6,759 nt of DNA, taken from positions 1 through 6,759 of the forward strand of contig DEFA01000037.1 in NCBI GenBank assembly GCA_002350525.1, in the 5' to 3' direction. Origin of the DNA: Lachnospiraceae bacterium UBA2864 (lineage in GTDB: Bacteria; Bacillota; Clostridia; Lachnospirales; Lachnospiraceae). The notes beneath the pieces were generated by a model that was given only the letters and a program-made list of their open reading frames with translations, was not told where the DNA came from and ran no database searches. Shown here one piece after another: positions 1 to 4,898 of the stretch (position 1 is its first letter; the number at the start of each line of letters is the position of its first letter). A program made the translations under genes and the position numbers.

Positions 1-851
1 ACCGGCGATGTCACTTTTGTAAGAAGCCATGCCAGTGATACTTCCGTCATGGTAATACCGTGTTTCTCGGCAAGCTCTGCCACACGGCCTATGATCACAG
101 CATCTTGCTCCACTGTAGCATCATACTTAAACTTTGCATATGCATCCTCAGCAGCTCTCTTGGTATCTCCCTCACCGGGCTTTCTGGATAGTCTTCCACT
201 TGCCAGCGCACTGTACGGAGTGAGTGCGATATTCTCTTCTTCACAATACGGCACCATCTCGCGCTCTTCTTCACGGAAGATCAGATTATAATGTCCCTGG
301 ATAGAAACAAACTTTGCAAAGCCTTCTTTTTCTGCCAGCGCATTCGCCTTTGCAATCTGCCATGCAAAACAGTTTGAAATGCCGATATACCTTGCCTTGC
401 CCGCTTTCACGATGCGATTTAAGCCATCCATGATATCATAGATATCAGTATTCCAGTCCCACATATGATAGATATACAGATCCACATAATCCATTCCAAG
501 GTTCTGAAGACTGGTATTTATCATATTTTCTATATGCTGCTGACCGGTGATTCCTTTTTCTATCTCTTCGGGTGTCCTCGGAAGGAATTTCGTTGCGACA
601 ACAACATCCTCACGCTTTGCAAAATCTCTGAGTGCCCTGCCTACATATTGCTCACTGGTTCCGCTCTGATAAGCGATTGCCGTGTCATAAAAATTAACTC
701 CAAGATCAAGACCTCTTTTTATGATCTCTCTGGAGTGCTCCTCATCTATCGTCCAGCTGTGCTGTCCCTTTGCAGCATCTCCAAATCCCATACAGCCCAT
801 GCATATACGGGATACATTTAAATCTGAATTTCCAAGCTTTGTATATTTCAT
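1..851 (-). CDS. Aldo/keto reductase, C-terminus cut by window edge
   Basis: The frame begins at ATG 849-851 and stays open to base 3, giving 283 residues; the last roughly 40 residues of the usual AKR length lie outside the window. It reads MKYTKLGNSDLNVSRICMGC at the start, a typical (beta/alpha)8 aldo/keto reductase opening. The catalytic tetrad is visible: Asp56 (NFYDTA), Tyr61 (AIAYQSGTSE), Lys88 (VATK) and His129 (LYIYHMWDW). Further family marks are GKARYIGISN (151-160) and TPYSALASGRL (211-221). Such enzymes are cytosolic NADPH-dependent reductases of aldehydes and ketones; the substrate cannot be inferred. An AGGAG-type ribosome binding site sits at 860-865, only 16 bp after the flavodoxin stop, so it is the last visible gene of the redox operon. 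The family is certain; the physiological role is inferred from the neighbours. Confidence 0.95.
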   Translation of the reverse strand, partial: MKYTKLGNSDLNVSRICMGCMGFGDAAKGQHSWTIDEEHSREIIKRGLDLGVNFYDTAIAYQSGTSEQYVGRALRDFAKREDVVVATKFLPRTPEEIEKGITGQQHIENMINTSLQNLGMDYVDLYIYHMWDWNTDIYDIMDGLNRIVKAGKARYIGISNCFAWQIAKANALAEKEGFAKFVSIQGHYNLIFREEEREMVPYCEEENIALTPYSALASGRLSRKPGEGDTKRAAEDAYAKFKYDATVEQDAVIIGRVAELAEKHGITMTEVSLAWLLTKVTSP

Positions 852-867
852 TATCTGACTCCTCCGT

Positions 868-1347
868 TTACAGTACTTCATCAAGCCACTTTTTGATCAT
901 GGCTTCATCAGGTCGGTTGATCTGTGTGCCTTTTTCCCACTTCACGTCACCCTTTACATTCTTATGGATCTCTTCGTCACTTCTTCCTACACCGCTTCCT
1001 CCGGATGTACAGAAAGGAATGATGGTCTTTCCGCTGAAATCATAGCTTTCAAGGAAGGTCTCTATGATTCTCGGAGCCACTCCCCACCAGATAGGAAATC
1101 CAATGATCACCTTATCGTAGGAAGCCATGTCTGATACTGTACTCGAAATCTCAGGTCTCGCAGAAGGGTCATTCATCTCAACACTGCTCCTGCTCTGCTT
1201 GTTCATCCAGTTAAGGTCATCATCTGTATATACTTCCTTTGGCACGATTTCAAAGAAATCCGCGCCTGCGATACGGGCAATCTCCTCTCCTACATTTTTT
1301 GTTACACCGCTTGCTGAAAATACAGCCACTAAAGTTTTTCCTGCCAT
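868..1347 (-). CDS. Flavodoxin (Flavodoxin_4-like)
   Basis: This 159-residue protein has a complete short-chain flavodoxin fold. The FMN phosphate-binding loop is a variant SASGVT at residues 11-16, after the first beta strand (KTLVAVF). GFPIWWG at 83-89 supplies the aromatic side of the isoalloxazine pocket, and PFCTSGGSGVG at 111-121 forms the third FMN loop. The segment YTDDDLNW (40-47) is characteristic of the flavodoxin group found with aldo/keto reductases in Firmicutes. Such proteins carry FMN and shuttle electrons, or act as small quinone or flavin oxidoreductases in the cytosol. The start is ATG 1345-1347, with a GAGGAT ribosome binding site about 6 bp upstream. It lies between the flavin-reductase-like gene (64 bp upstream) and the AKR (16 bp downstream), consistent with co-transcription. 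The electron donor and acceptor are unknown. Confidence 0.92.
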   Translation of the reverse strand: MAGKTLVAVFSASGVTKNVGEEIARIAGADFFEIVPKEVYTDDDLNWMNKQSRSSVEMNDPSARPEISSTVSDMASYDKVIIGFPIWWGVAPRIIETFLESYDFSGKTIIPFCTSGGSGVGRSDEEIHKNVKGDVKWEKGTQINRPDEAMIKKWLDEVL

Positions 1348-1380
1348 TTTTCTATCCTCTTCTTTCTATGCAAAACAAAC

Positions 1381-1402
1381 CTCTGACTTGTGAAGACCAG
1401 AG
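1381..1402 (-). other. Imperfect hairpin in the 64-bp flavin reductase-flavodoxin gap
   Basis: The gap between the two redox genes holds an interrupted inverted repeat: outer arms CTCTG and CAGAG, inner arms CTT and AAG, loop GTG or CAC. On the minus strand it is followed by GTTTGTTTTG, a loose T-rich stretch. It might act as a weak attenuator or an mRNA-stability element between operon genes, but the stem is short and bulged. No promoter is obvious in the same gap. Confidence 0.25.
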
Positions 1403-1411
1403 ACTTGAAAA

Positions 1412-1954
1412 TCAGTTCATCTTTCCACAGTTTCCGACCTTTTCTCCGGTAACGAAATACTCATAGGTCGGGAATTCAAACAATACCGGCTTAAAGGTAT
1501 GGTAATTGATCTTACCCTGCTCGTTTAAAACTGCTTCATCCGCATAGGTAGCAAGGATCTTACAGATAAAATGGTCGAAGTTTTCCAGTTCATAGTTGCC
1601 GTCCACTTCACATTCAATGGAAACCTTGGCCTCATCAATAAGAGGAGCTCCATTTTCACCCATTGTCCACGCAAAAACTTCAGACTTGTCTTCTTTATTT
1701 CCGCTGATTGTTCCCATCCTGTCTGCTTTTGCAAGCCATGACTCATCTACCACATTTACGGAAAGCTTTTTATTCTCACGGATTCCCTTATTGATATAGT
1801 GAGCCTGTACCAGGGATACCATCAGATGAGTGTGTGCCACAGTTCCTGCATGTGCCACAAGAGTCCAAGTGGGTTTATCATTCACCATCGCCCCTACCAC
1901 GATTACAGGGCATGGATATAATGCAAGTGTTGCTCCGATATTTTTCTTTGCCAT
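1412..1954 (-). CDS. Flavin reductase-like / flavoredoxin-type split-barrel protein
   Basis: This 180-residue protein resembles flavin reductase-like FMN-binding split-barrel proteins. Visible features are the N-terminal strand LYPCPVIVVGAMVNDKPTW (12-30), the segment TLVAHAGTVAHTHLMVSL (31-48), SVNVVDESWLAKADRMGTISG (65-85), which corresponds to the family's 'N-x-V' and flavin-contact region, and PLIDEAKVSIECEV (104-117). Members bind FMN and reduce flavins or pass electrons; they act in the cytosol, often with a flavodoxin-like partner, as found here directly downstream. The start is ATG 1952-1954, with AAGGAG 11 bp upstream. That ribosome binding site lies inside the 3' end of an aldo/keto reductase relic whose stop is one base from this ATG, so the two were probably translationally coupled before the deletion. 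A terminal NCGKMN contains one cysteine of unknown use. The family is fairly sure; the exact reaction is not. Confidence 0.88.
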   Translation of the reverse strand: MAKKNIGATLALYPCPVIVVGAMVNDKPTWTLVAHAGTVAHTHLMVSLVQAHYINKGIRENKKLSVNVVDESWLAKADRMGTISGNKEDKSEVFAWTMGENGAPLIDEAKVSIECEVDGNYELENFDHFICKILATYADEAVLNEQGKINYHTFKPVLFEFPTYEYFVTGEKVGNCGKMN

Positions 1955-1955
1955 A

Positions 1956-2111
1956 CTATTTCATCTCCTTTTCCCAAAAACGAATTACATTAAGTTCCAG
2001 GCTATCCGCTACTTTTTCAAGTGAGGCTACTTCTTCATCTGAAAGCGTAATATTTGCAGCCTTTACTGCATCAAGTACCTGATTTTCCTTTGTTGTTTTG
2101 TATGGTCCGCC
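1956..2111 (-). pseudogene. C-terminal relic of a deleted aldo/keto reductase gene
   Basis: Between the TetR stop and the flavin-reductase start lies an open stretch of 51 codons plus TAG (1956-1958). It reads QVLDAVKAANITLSDEEVAS and continues through LEKVADSL to end in NVIRFWEKEMK. This is the typical end of an aldo/keto reductase: the last helix pair with a 'leL-S-x-E-E-x-a-x-L-E' segment and a polar tail. There is no in-frame start codon, and an in-frame TGA (2112-2114) precedes it right after the TetR stop, so it cannot be an independent gene. It is best read as the 3' end of an AKR gene whose 5' part (about 80-85%) was deleted. Its stop is one base from the next ATG, and its last codons hold that gene's ribosome binding site, which may explain why the end was kept. 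The family call rests on recognition by eye. Confidence 0.75.
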
Positions 2112-2116
2112 TCACT

Positions 2117-2734
2117 TTATAAAAGCTTCAGCAGACAGTTGTTTGTTATCTCAAAAATAGACTGGTATACATAGTCCACATTTGCCTGTTTCATGGCTTC
2201 CCTCTGTTTGTCCGTTACTGCAGTATAAGGATAAATGCCAAACATAAAAGGGAAGAATACATATATAAAATCCTGTATCTCCTGAACTGATTTCTCCGGA
2301 CAGAACTTTGTAAGTATCATGCAGACATTCTTCATTGACTCGCCATAAGCCACCTTAAAAGATGTAAGAAGTTCAGGTCTGCTATTGGCTTCCATATCGT
2401 AATTATTCATGGAAAGCAGTTTTAATAGCTGCTGTCTGTTTGCAATGGACGAAGCCAGTTTCTCAGCAATCTGTTCTTTTGCAAGCTTTTCATTGTCCAT
2501 AAGAATAGACTGTAATTCTTCATTCCAACGAATGTACTCTCTTTCAAAAAGCGCTAAGAATATCTCCTCTTTCGTCTGGTAGTAGTTATATATTGTCGGT
2601 CTTGAAAAGGATGTCTCATTTCCAATTTCTTTAAGTGTGATGTCCTTAAAGCTCATGGTCTGGTACAGTTTTTCGCAGGCGCTTATGATTTCCTCTTTTC
2701 TTGCTGCGGTTCTTTCCGGTGATCCTTTTGGCAT
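2117..2734 (-). CDS. TetR-family transcriptional regulator
   Basis: The 205-residue form starting at ATG 2732-2734 is preferred: GGAGGG sits five bases upstream, and the longer frame to 2806 would begin (TTG) inside the promoter's -35 box. The N-terminal DNA-binding domain is clear. Helix 1 is RKEEIISACEKLYQ (12-25), and the helix-turn-helix is ITLKEIGNETSFSRPTIYNY (32-51), followed by YQTKEEIFLALFE, the usual TetR signature. Residues from about 65 to 205 form a ligand-binding and dimerisation domain with an aromatic-rich segment YVFFPFMFGIYPY that could line a hydrophobic pocket. It most likely represses its own promoter, which carries two matching palindromes, and thereby the flavin/AKR genes that follow in the same direction. 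The inducer is unknown; the downstream enzymes suggest a reactive or redox-active small molecule. Confidence 0.95.
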   Translation of the reverse strand: MPKGSPERTAARKEEIISACEKLYQTMSFKDITLKEIGNETSFSRPTIYNYYQTKEEIFLALFEREYIRWNEELQSILMDNEKLAKEQIAEKLASSIANRQQLLKLLSMNNYDMEANSRPELLTSFKVAYGESMKNVCMILTKFCPEKSVQEIQDFIYVFFPFMFGIYPYTAVTDKQREAMKQANVDYVYQSIFEITNNCLLKLL

Positions 2735-2740
2735 ATTTAC

Positions 2741-2746
2741 CCTCCG
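2741..2746 (-). promoter_or_regulatory. Ribosome binding site that fixes the TetR start
   Basis: The minus strand reads GGAGGG here, five bases before ATG 2734. The longer reading frame has no such site and would overlap the promoter, so this site decides the start. Confidence 0.85.
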
Positions 2747-2758
2747 TAATTTGTATTC

Positions 2759-2771
2759 TGACATCATGTCA
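2759..2771. promoter_or_regulatory. TetR operator O1 (perfect palindrome at the start site)
   Basis: TGACATCATGTCA is a perfect 13-bp inverted repeat around a central base. It covers the expected transcription start of the tetR promoter. It shares the TGACA-N3-TGTCA core with the site at 2792-2806, so both are probably bound by the adjacent TetR protein. The assignment to TetR is inferred from adjacency and symmetry. Confidence 0.78.
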
Positions 2772-2777
2772 AGATGA

Positions 2778-2806
2778 ATTATACATATATTTTGACATCG
2801 TGTCAA
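2778..2806 (-). promoter_or_regulatory. Consensus sigma-70 type promoter of the tetR redox operon
   Basis: On the minus strand a perfect TTGACA (2801-2806) and a perfect TATAAT (2778-2783) are separated by exactly 17 bp (2784-2800). The predicted transcript would start near 2771, giving a leader of about 37 bases to ATG 2734. So strong a promoter fits a gene set that is normally held shut by a repressor. No other promoter of comparable quality is seen before the flavin-reductase, flavodoxin or AKR genes, so this one probably serves the whole operon. Confidence 0.85.
2792..2806. promoter_or_regulatory. TetR operator O2 (palindrome overlapping the -35 box)
   Basis: TTGACATCGTGTCAA is a 15-bp inverted repeat with one mismatch beside its centre. 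Its right half is the -35 hexamer of the minus-strand promoter. Its centre lies 34 bp from that of the second operator, so the two sites bracket the -10 box. Bound repressor would cover both the -35 and the start site. Confidence 0.78.
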
Positions 2807-2832
2807 TATATATTTTCAATTTTTATAATACA

Positions 2833-2869
2833 AAGTCCGGTGCCTACTTTATCAATAAGCATCGGACTT
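2833..2869 (-). terminator. Hairpin terminator after the beta-helix lipoprotein gene
   Basis: Two 16-base arms pair around a 5-base loop, with one mismatch and a few G-T pairs; the outer arms are AAGTCCG and CGGACTT. On the minus strand the stem is followed by TTTGTATTAT, a modest U-tract. It begins 23 bases after the lipoprotein stop and ends before the TetR operators, so it separates the lipoprotein unit from the redox operon. It is probably an intrinsic terminator; the weak U-tract lowers confidence. Confidence 0.65.
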
Positions 2870-2892
2870 CCCACAGTATTTCTTGTTGATTT

Positions 2893-4383
2893 TTATTCAC
2901 TACCCGGCTTTCCTCCACTTGGTGGTTCTCCATCCGGCTTTTCTCCTCCACTGTGTCCGCTGCCTTCGCTTACATTAGCTTCTACCGCTGCACCTGAACT
3001 AGATGTACCGCTTGTATATTCCTTACCATCTACATATAATTTATATCCGTTTAAGTCTATAGATTCAGCATCACAGGTAAGACTTGATATATATGAATCT
3101 CCGGTAAGTTTCCATACCGCATCTCCACTAAGCTCAACATATACATTTCCTGCTGCACCACTACTATTAATTGAACCGGTAAATGTTGATGAGTCTGCAA
3201 GATAAAGATTTAGGGTTGAAACATCATCAACAATTATATTTCCATCTATCACTTGATTCTTAGTATTCAGAGTTACATTTCCACCATTAGTACCCTCATT
3301 CCCCCAGCCTGCTGCTTCAGCTCTGAGGAATATCCCATTTGCATCTTCATTTGAAATATCAACACTATCCAGATCAATCGTTGCTACAGTATTATTTACA
3401 AAGAATATATCACCATTCTTATTGATTAGAGAACCGCCATTCATAGCAAAGCTTGCTGTTCCTTCATCTGCATCTCCGGACATAGACTGGTATATCATTA
3501 CCGCCTGATAGTAATCTGATTTATCGCTGTTCTTAGTGTTATTATCGGCTGTGAGCGCTACATTATTTAATGTTACTGAGTTCTGACCCTCAACAACTAC
3601 TCCCTGAGAAGCTGTTGAGGTAAGCGTCGCATCATTTACTGTAATATCCGCTGTTGAATATATAACCGGCGACCCAGTTCCGTTCGTTGTATAGCTTCCC
3701 TTTGTTACATTAACTGTTCCGCCACCTCTGTCAGATCTTATAGCTGCTGATGAATTTCCGTCTGTGAGAATCGTGAGGTTAGTTGCATTCATTGTACCTC
3801 CACCAGTTGTCATGAGACCGCCCGAGCAATTATTCTTAGTATAAATATAAGAATCAGAGATATTTACAGTAGTTCCTTCACCATAAGAAAAGACTCCATT
3901 TGCATGCGTTCCATCAGTATCTACTGTAATCTCATCAAGAGTTAAGGTTGCTCCATTTGTTGCAAAGATAGCCGCATTCTCTCCATAAAAGTCAGCTTCG
4001 TCACCATCAGCCTCTCCGGTTTTGGTAACAGCGATATTTGAATATTCAGCAGTCTCTCCATCAGTCTCTATAGCATGACCACCATCTGAGGAATCTTCAT
4101 AAGTTTCACTAATCTGAACATCTTCCTTTTTAATGGAGCTTGTACTATCTGATACTTCTTCCGAATCATTGGAACTTGTATCCTTCTTTTCTGTCTCTTC
4201 CTCTGTTTGTTCAGCCTGTTCTCTTGATTCATCCTCGGTCTCTGCCTCTGTGACTGCCTGTACAGACTCCTGCGTACTATTTCCAACTTCTGAATTATTC
4301 CCGCATCCGGATAACCCGATAACCAGTCCAGTTGTAAGTAGAATCGAGTATAATCTCATAAAGTGTTTATTCTTTTTCCTCAT
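2893..4383 (-). CDS. Secreted lipoprotein with predicted beta-helix repeats
   Basis: The 496-residue protein starts at ATG 4381-4383 with AAAGGAGC upstream. It has a lipoprotein signal peptide: a basic N-terminus (MRKKNKHFMR), a hydrophobic core (LYSILLTTGLVIG) and the lipobox LSGC, with Cys27 as the lipidated residue. Residues of about 28-85 form a low-complexity linker rich in Glu, Ser and Thr, likely a wall-spanning spacer. From about residue 100 to 450, short beta-strand repeats recur (for example GATLTLDEITVDTDG, GTTVNISDSYIYT, GGTVNVTKGSYTTNG, ADITVNDATLTS, NSVTLNNVALTADN), as in right-handed parallel beta-helix or pectin-lyase-like folds. The tail is rich in Gly, Pro and Ser. It should sit on the outer face of the membrane. 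A carbohydrate-binding or adhesin-like role is possible, but no catalytic residues can be named. It is monocistronic, with its own promoter and terminator. Confidence 0.88.
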   Translation of the reverse strand: MRKKNKHFMRLYSILLTTGLVIGLSGCGNNSEVGNSTQESVQAVTEAETEDESREQAEQTEEETEKKDTSSNDSEEVSDSTSSIKKEDVQISETYEDSSDGGHAIETDGETAEYSNIAVTKTGEADGDEADFYGENAAIFATNGATLTLDEITVDTDGTHANGVFSYGEGTTVNISDSYIYTKNNCSGGLMTTGGGTMNATNLTILTDGNSSAAIRSDRGGGTVNVTKGSYTTNGTGSPVIYSTADITVNDATLTSTASQGVVVEGQNSVTLNNVALTADNNTKNSDKSDYYQAVMIYQSMSGDADEGTASFAMNGGSLINKNGDIFFVNNTVATIDLDSVDISNEDANGIFLRAEAAGWGNEGTNGGNVTLNTKNQVIDGNIIVDDVSTLNLYLADSSTFTGSINSSGAAGNVYVELSGDAVWKLTGDSYISSLTCDAESIDLNGYKLYVDGKEYTSGTSSSGAAVEANVSEGSGHSGGEKPDGEPPSGGKPGSE

Positions 4384-4436
4384 AAAATCAGCTCCTTTCT
4401 GAACTTAAACCAATATATTTCTATCAGATTAAGTGC

Positions 4437-4469
4437 ATTATAAAGCTGTAACCTTAAACGAACTTTAAA
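4437..4469 (-). promoter_or_regulatory. Lipoprotein promoter with 11-bp-phased direct repeat
   Basis: On the minus strand a TATAAT -10 box occupies 4437-4442, giving a leader of about 47 bases to the lipoprotein ATG. No good -35 hexamer is present; the expected place (4460-4465) reads AAGTTC. Instead there are two copies of TTTAARGTT at 4461-4469 (TTTAAAGTT) and 4450-4458 (TTTAAGGTT), starting 11 bp apart and ending 7 bp before the -10. Direct repeats of one-turn phase at the -35 position are the usual layout for OmpR/PhoB-family response-regulator activation. The -10 is well supported; the activator is inferred, and no such regulator is encoded in the window. Confidence 0.6.
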
Positions 4470-4570
4470 AAATAATCTTTTTTATACTTCAACAGCCATA
4501 TGCTGCTTTCTTGAAATCTTCTCTTTTTTCCTCTAAATGCTACTATGGCATGGAGCGCCATAATCCCACC
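4470..4570. other. Non-coding gap between the PspC terminator and the lipoprotein promoter
   Basis: This stretch holds no convincing gene. It contains a short inverted repeat with arms TATGGC and GCCATA (4544-4562) of unknown role. A minus-strand frame of 35 codons from ATG 4561 runs through the lipoprotein regulatory repeat and is not believed to be real. Confidence 0.5.
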
Positions 4571-4599
4571 AAAAAATAGAGTGCCATCAGACACTCTAT
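4571..4599 (-). terminator. Intrinsic terminator after the PspC gene
   Basis: On the minus strand the arms ATAGAGTG and CACTCTAT form a perfect 8-bp stem with an 8-base loop, followed directly by TTTTT. It lies about 30 bases after the PspC stop, the usual place for a Rho-independent terminator. Confidence 0.85.
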
Positions 4600-4629
4600 C
4601 ACATAAATCATCTCTGAAATATTAATATA

Positions 4630-4848
4630 CTAAGCTACTACCTTACTCTTCTTCGGAAATGCCAATGCACAAATGATATACGCTACCAGCCCTACCCCTG
4701 TGAACATCGTTGTTAATAAAAATATAATTCTTACTATAACTGGATCCATATCAAAATACTCTGCTATTCCTCCGCAAACCCCATGTGTCTTTTGACACCC
4801 TAATTCTATAATGTAAAAAAGACGCCTGCATTCTCTGCAAGCGCCCAT
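4630..4848 (-). CDS. PspC-domain small membrane protein, N-terminus displaced or truncated
   Basis: The conserved part HGVCGGIAEYFDMDPVIVRIIF followed by a transmembrane stretch (LLTTMFTGVGLVAYIICALAF) and PKK is the core of a PspC domain, a one-helix inner-membrane module linked to envelope stress in bacteria. The usual domain begins with a basic 'K-R-L-Y-x-S' stretch some ten residues before GVCGG; here that part reads FYIIELGCQKTH and does not match well. The only in-frame starts are ATG 4846-4848 (72 residues) and TTG 4876-4878 (82 residues). Codons just after the ATG are encoded by the stem and T-tract of a strong intrinsic terminator (4815-4845). The gene may therefore have lost its native 5' end, or be a decaying remnant. 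The domain core is intact with no stop or frameshift. Expression as drawn is uncertain; the family call is firm. Confidence 0.7.
   Translation of the reverse strand: MGACRECRRLFYIIELGCQKTHGVCGGIAEYFDMDPVIVRIIFLLTTMFTGVGLVAYIICALAFPKKSKVVA
4815..4845 (-). terminator. Strong intrinsic terminator of the ATPase gene, inside the PspC frame
   Basis: On the minus strand a 10-bp stem (GGCGCTTGCA with TGCAGGCGTC, two G-T pairs) and a 5-base GAGAA loop are followed by TTTTTT. This is textbook Rho-independent structure, about 54 bases past the ATPase stop. It overlaps the first codons of the PspC frame, beginning directly after ATG 4848, so transcripts from the ATPase promoter should mostly stop before the conserved PspC part. 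Confidence 0.85.
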
Positions 4849-4898
4849 CCATTCAATCCTAATATAACAGTTCTTCAATGCTATAATGTCACAACCTT

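Noticed and set aside
49..2082. Plus-strand reading frames over the redox operon
   Set aside because: They are antisense to clearly conserved minus-strand proteins, lack ribosome binding sites and give low-complexity, Ser/Leu-rich products.
2735..2806. Extended TetR start adding 24 residues from TTG 2806
   Set aside because: The extra codons cover the -35, -10, operators and predicted transcript start, while ATG 2734 has an ideal GGAGGG site.
4133..4402. Plus-strand frame rich in Ser and Val opposite the lipoprotein linker
   Set aside because: It is the antisense of the Glu/Ser/Thr-rich linker codons, and the composition explains the open frame.
4454..4561. Small minus-strand ORF of 35 codons (MALHAIVAFRGKK...)
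   Set aside because: It has only a weak ribosome binding site, starts just after a terminator, and runs through the lipoprotein regulatory repeat. No family is recognisable.
4544..4562. Inverted repeat TATGGC/GCCATA
   Set aside because: The stem is only 6 bp with no T-tract on either strand, so no terminator or operator role can be supported.
4785..4798. Hairpin GTGTC-TTTT-GACAC in the PspC frame
   Set aside because: A 5-bp stem inside coding sequence, with no T-tract, is likely chance.
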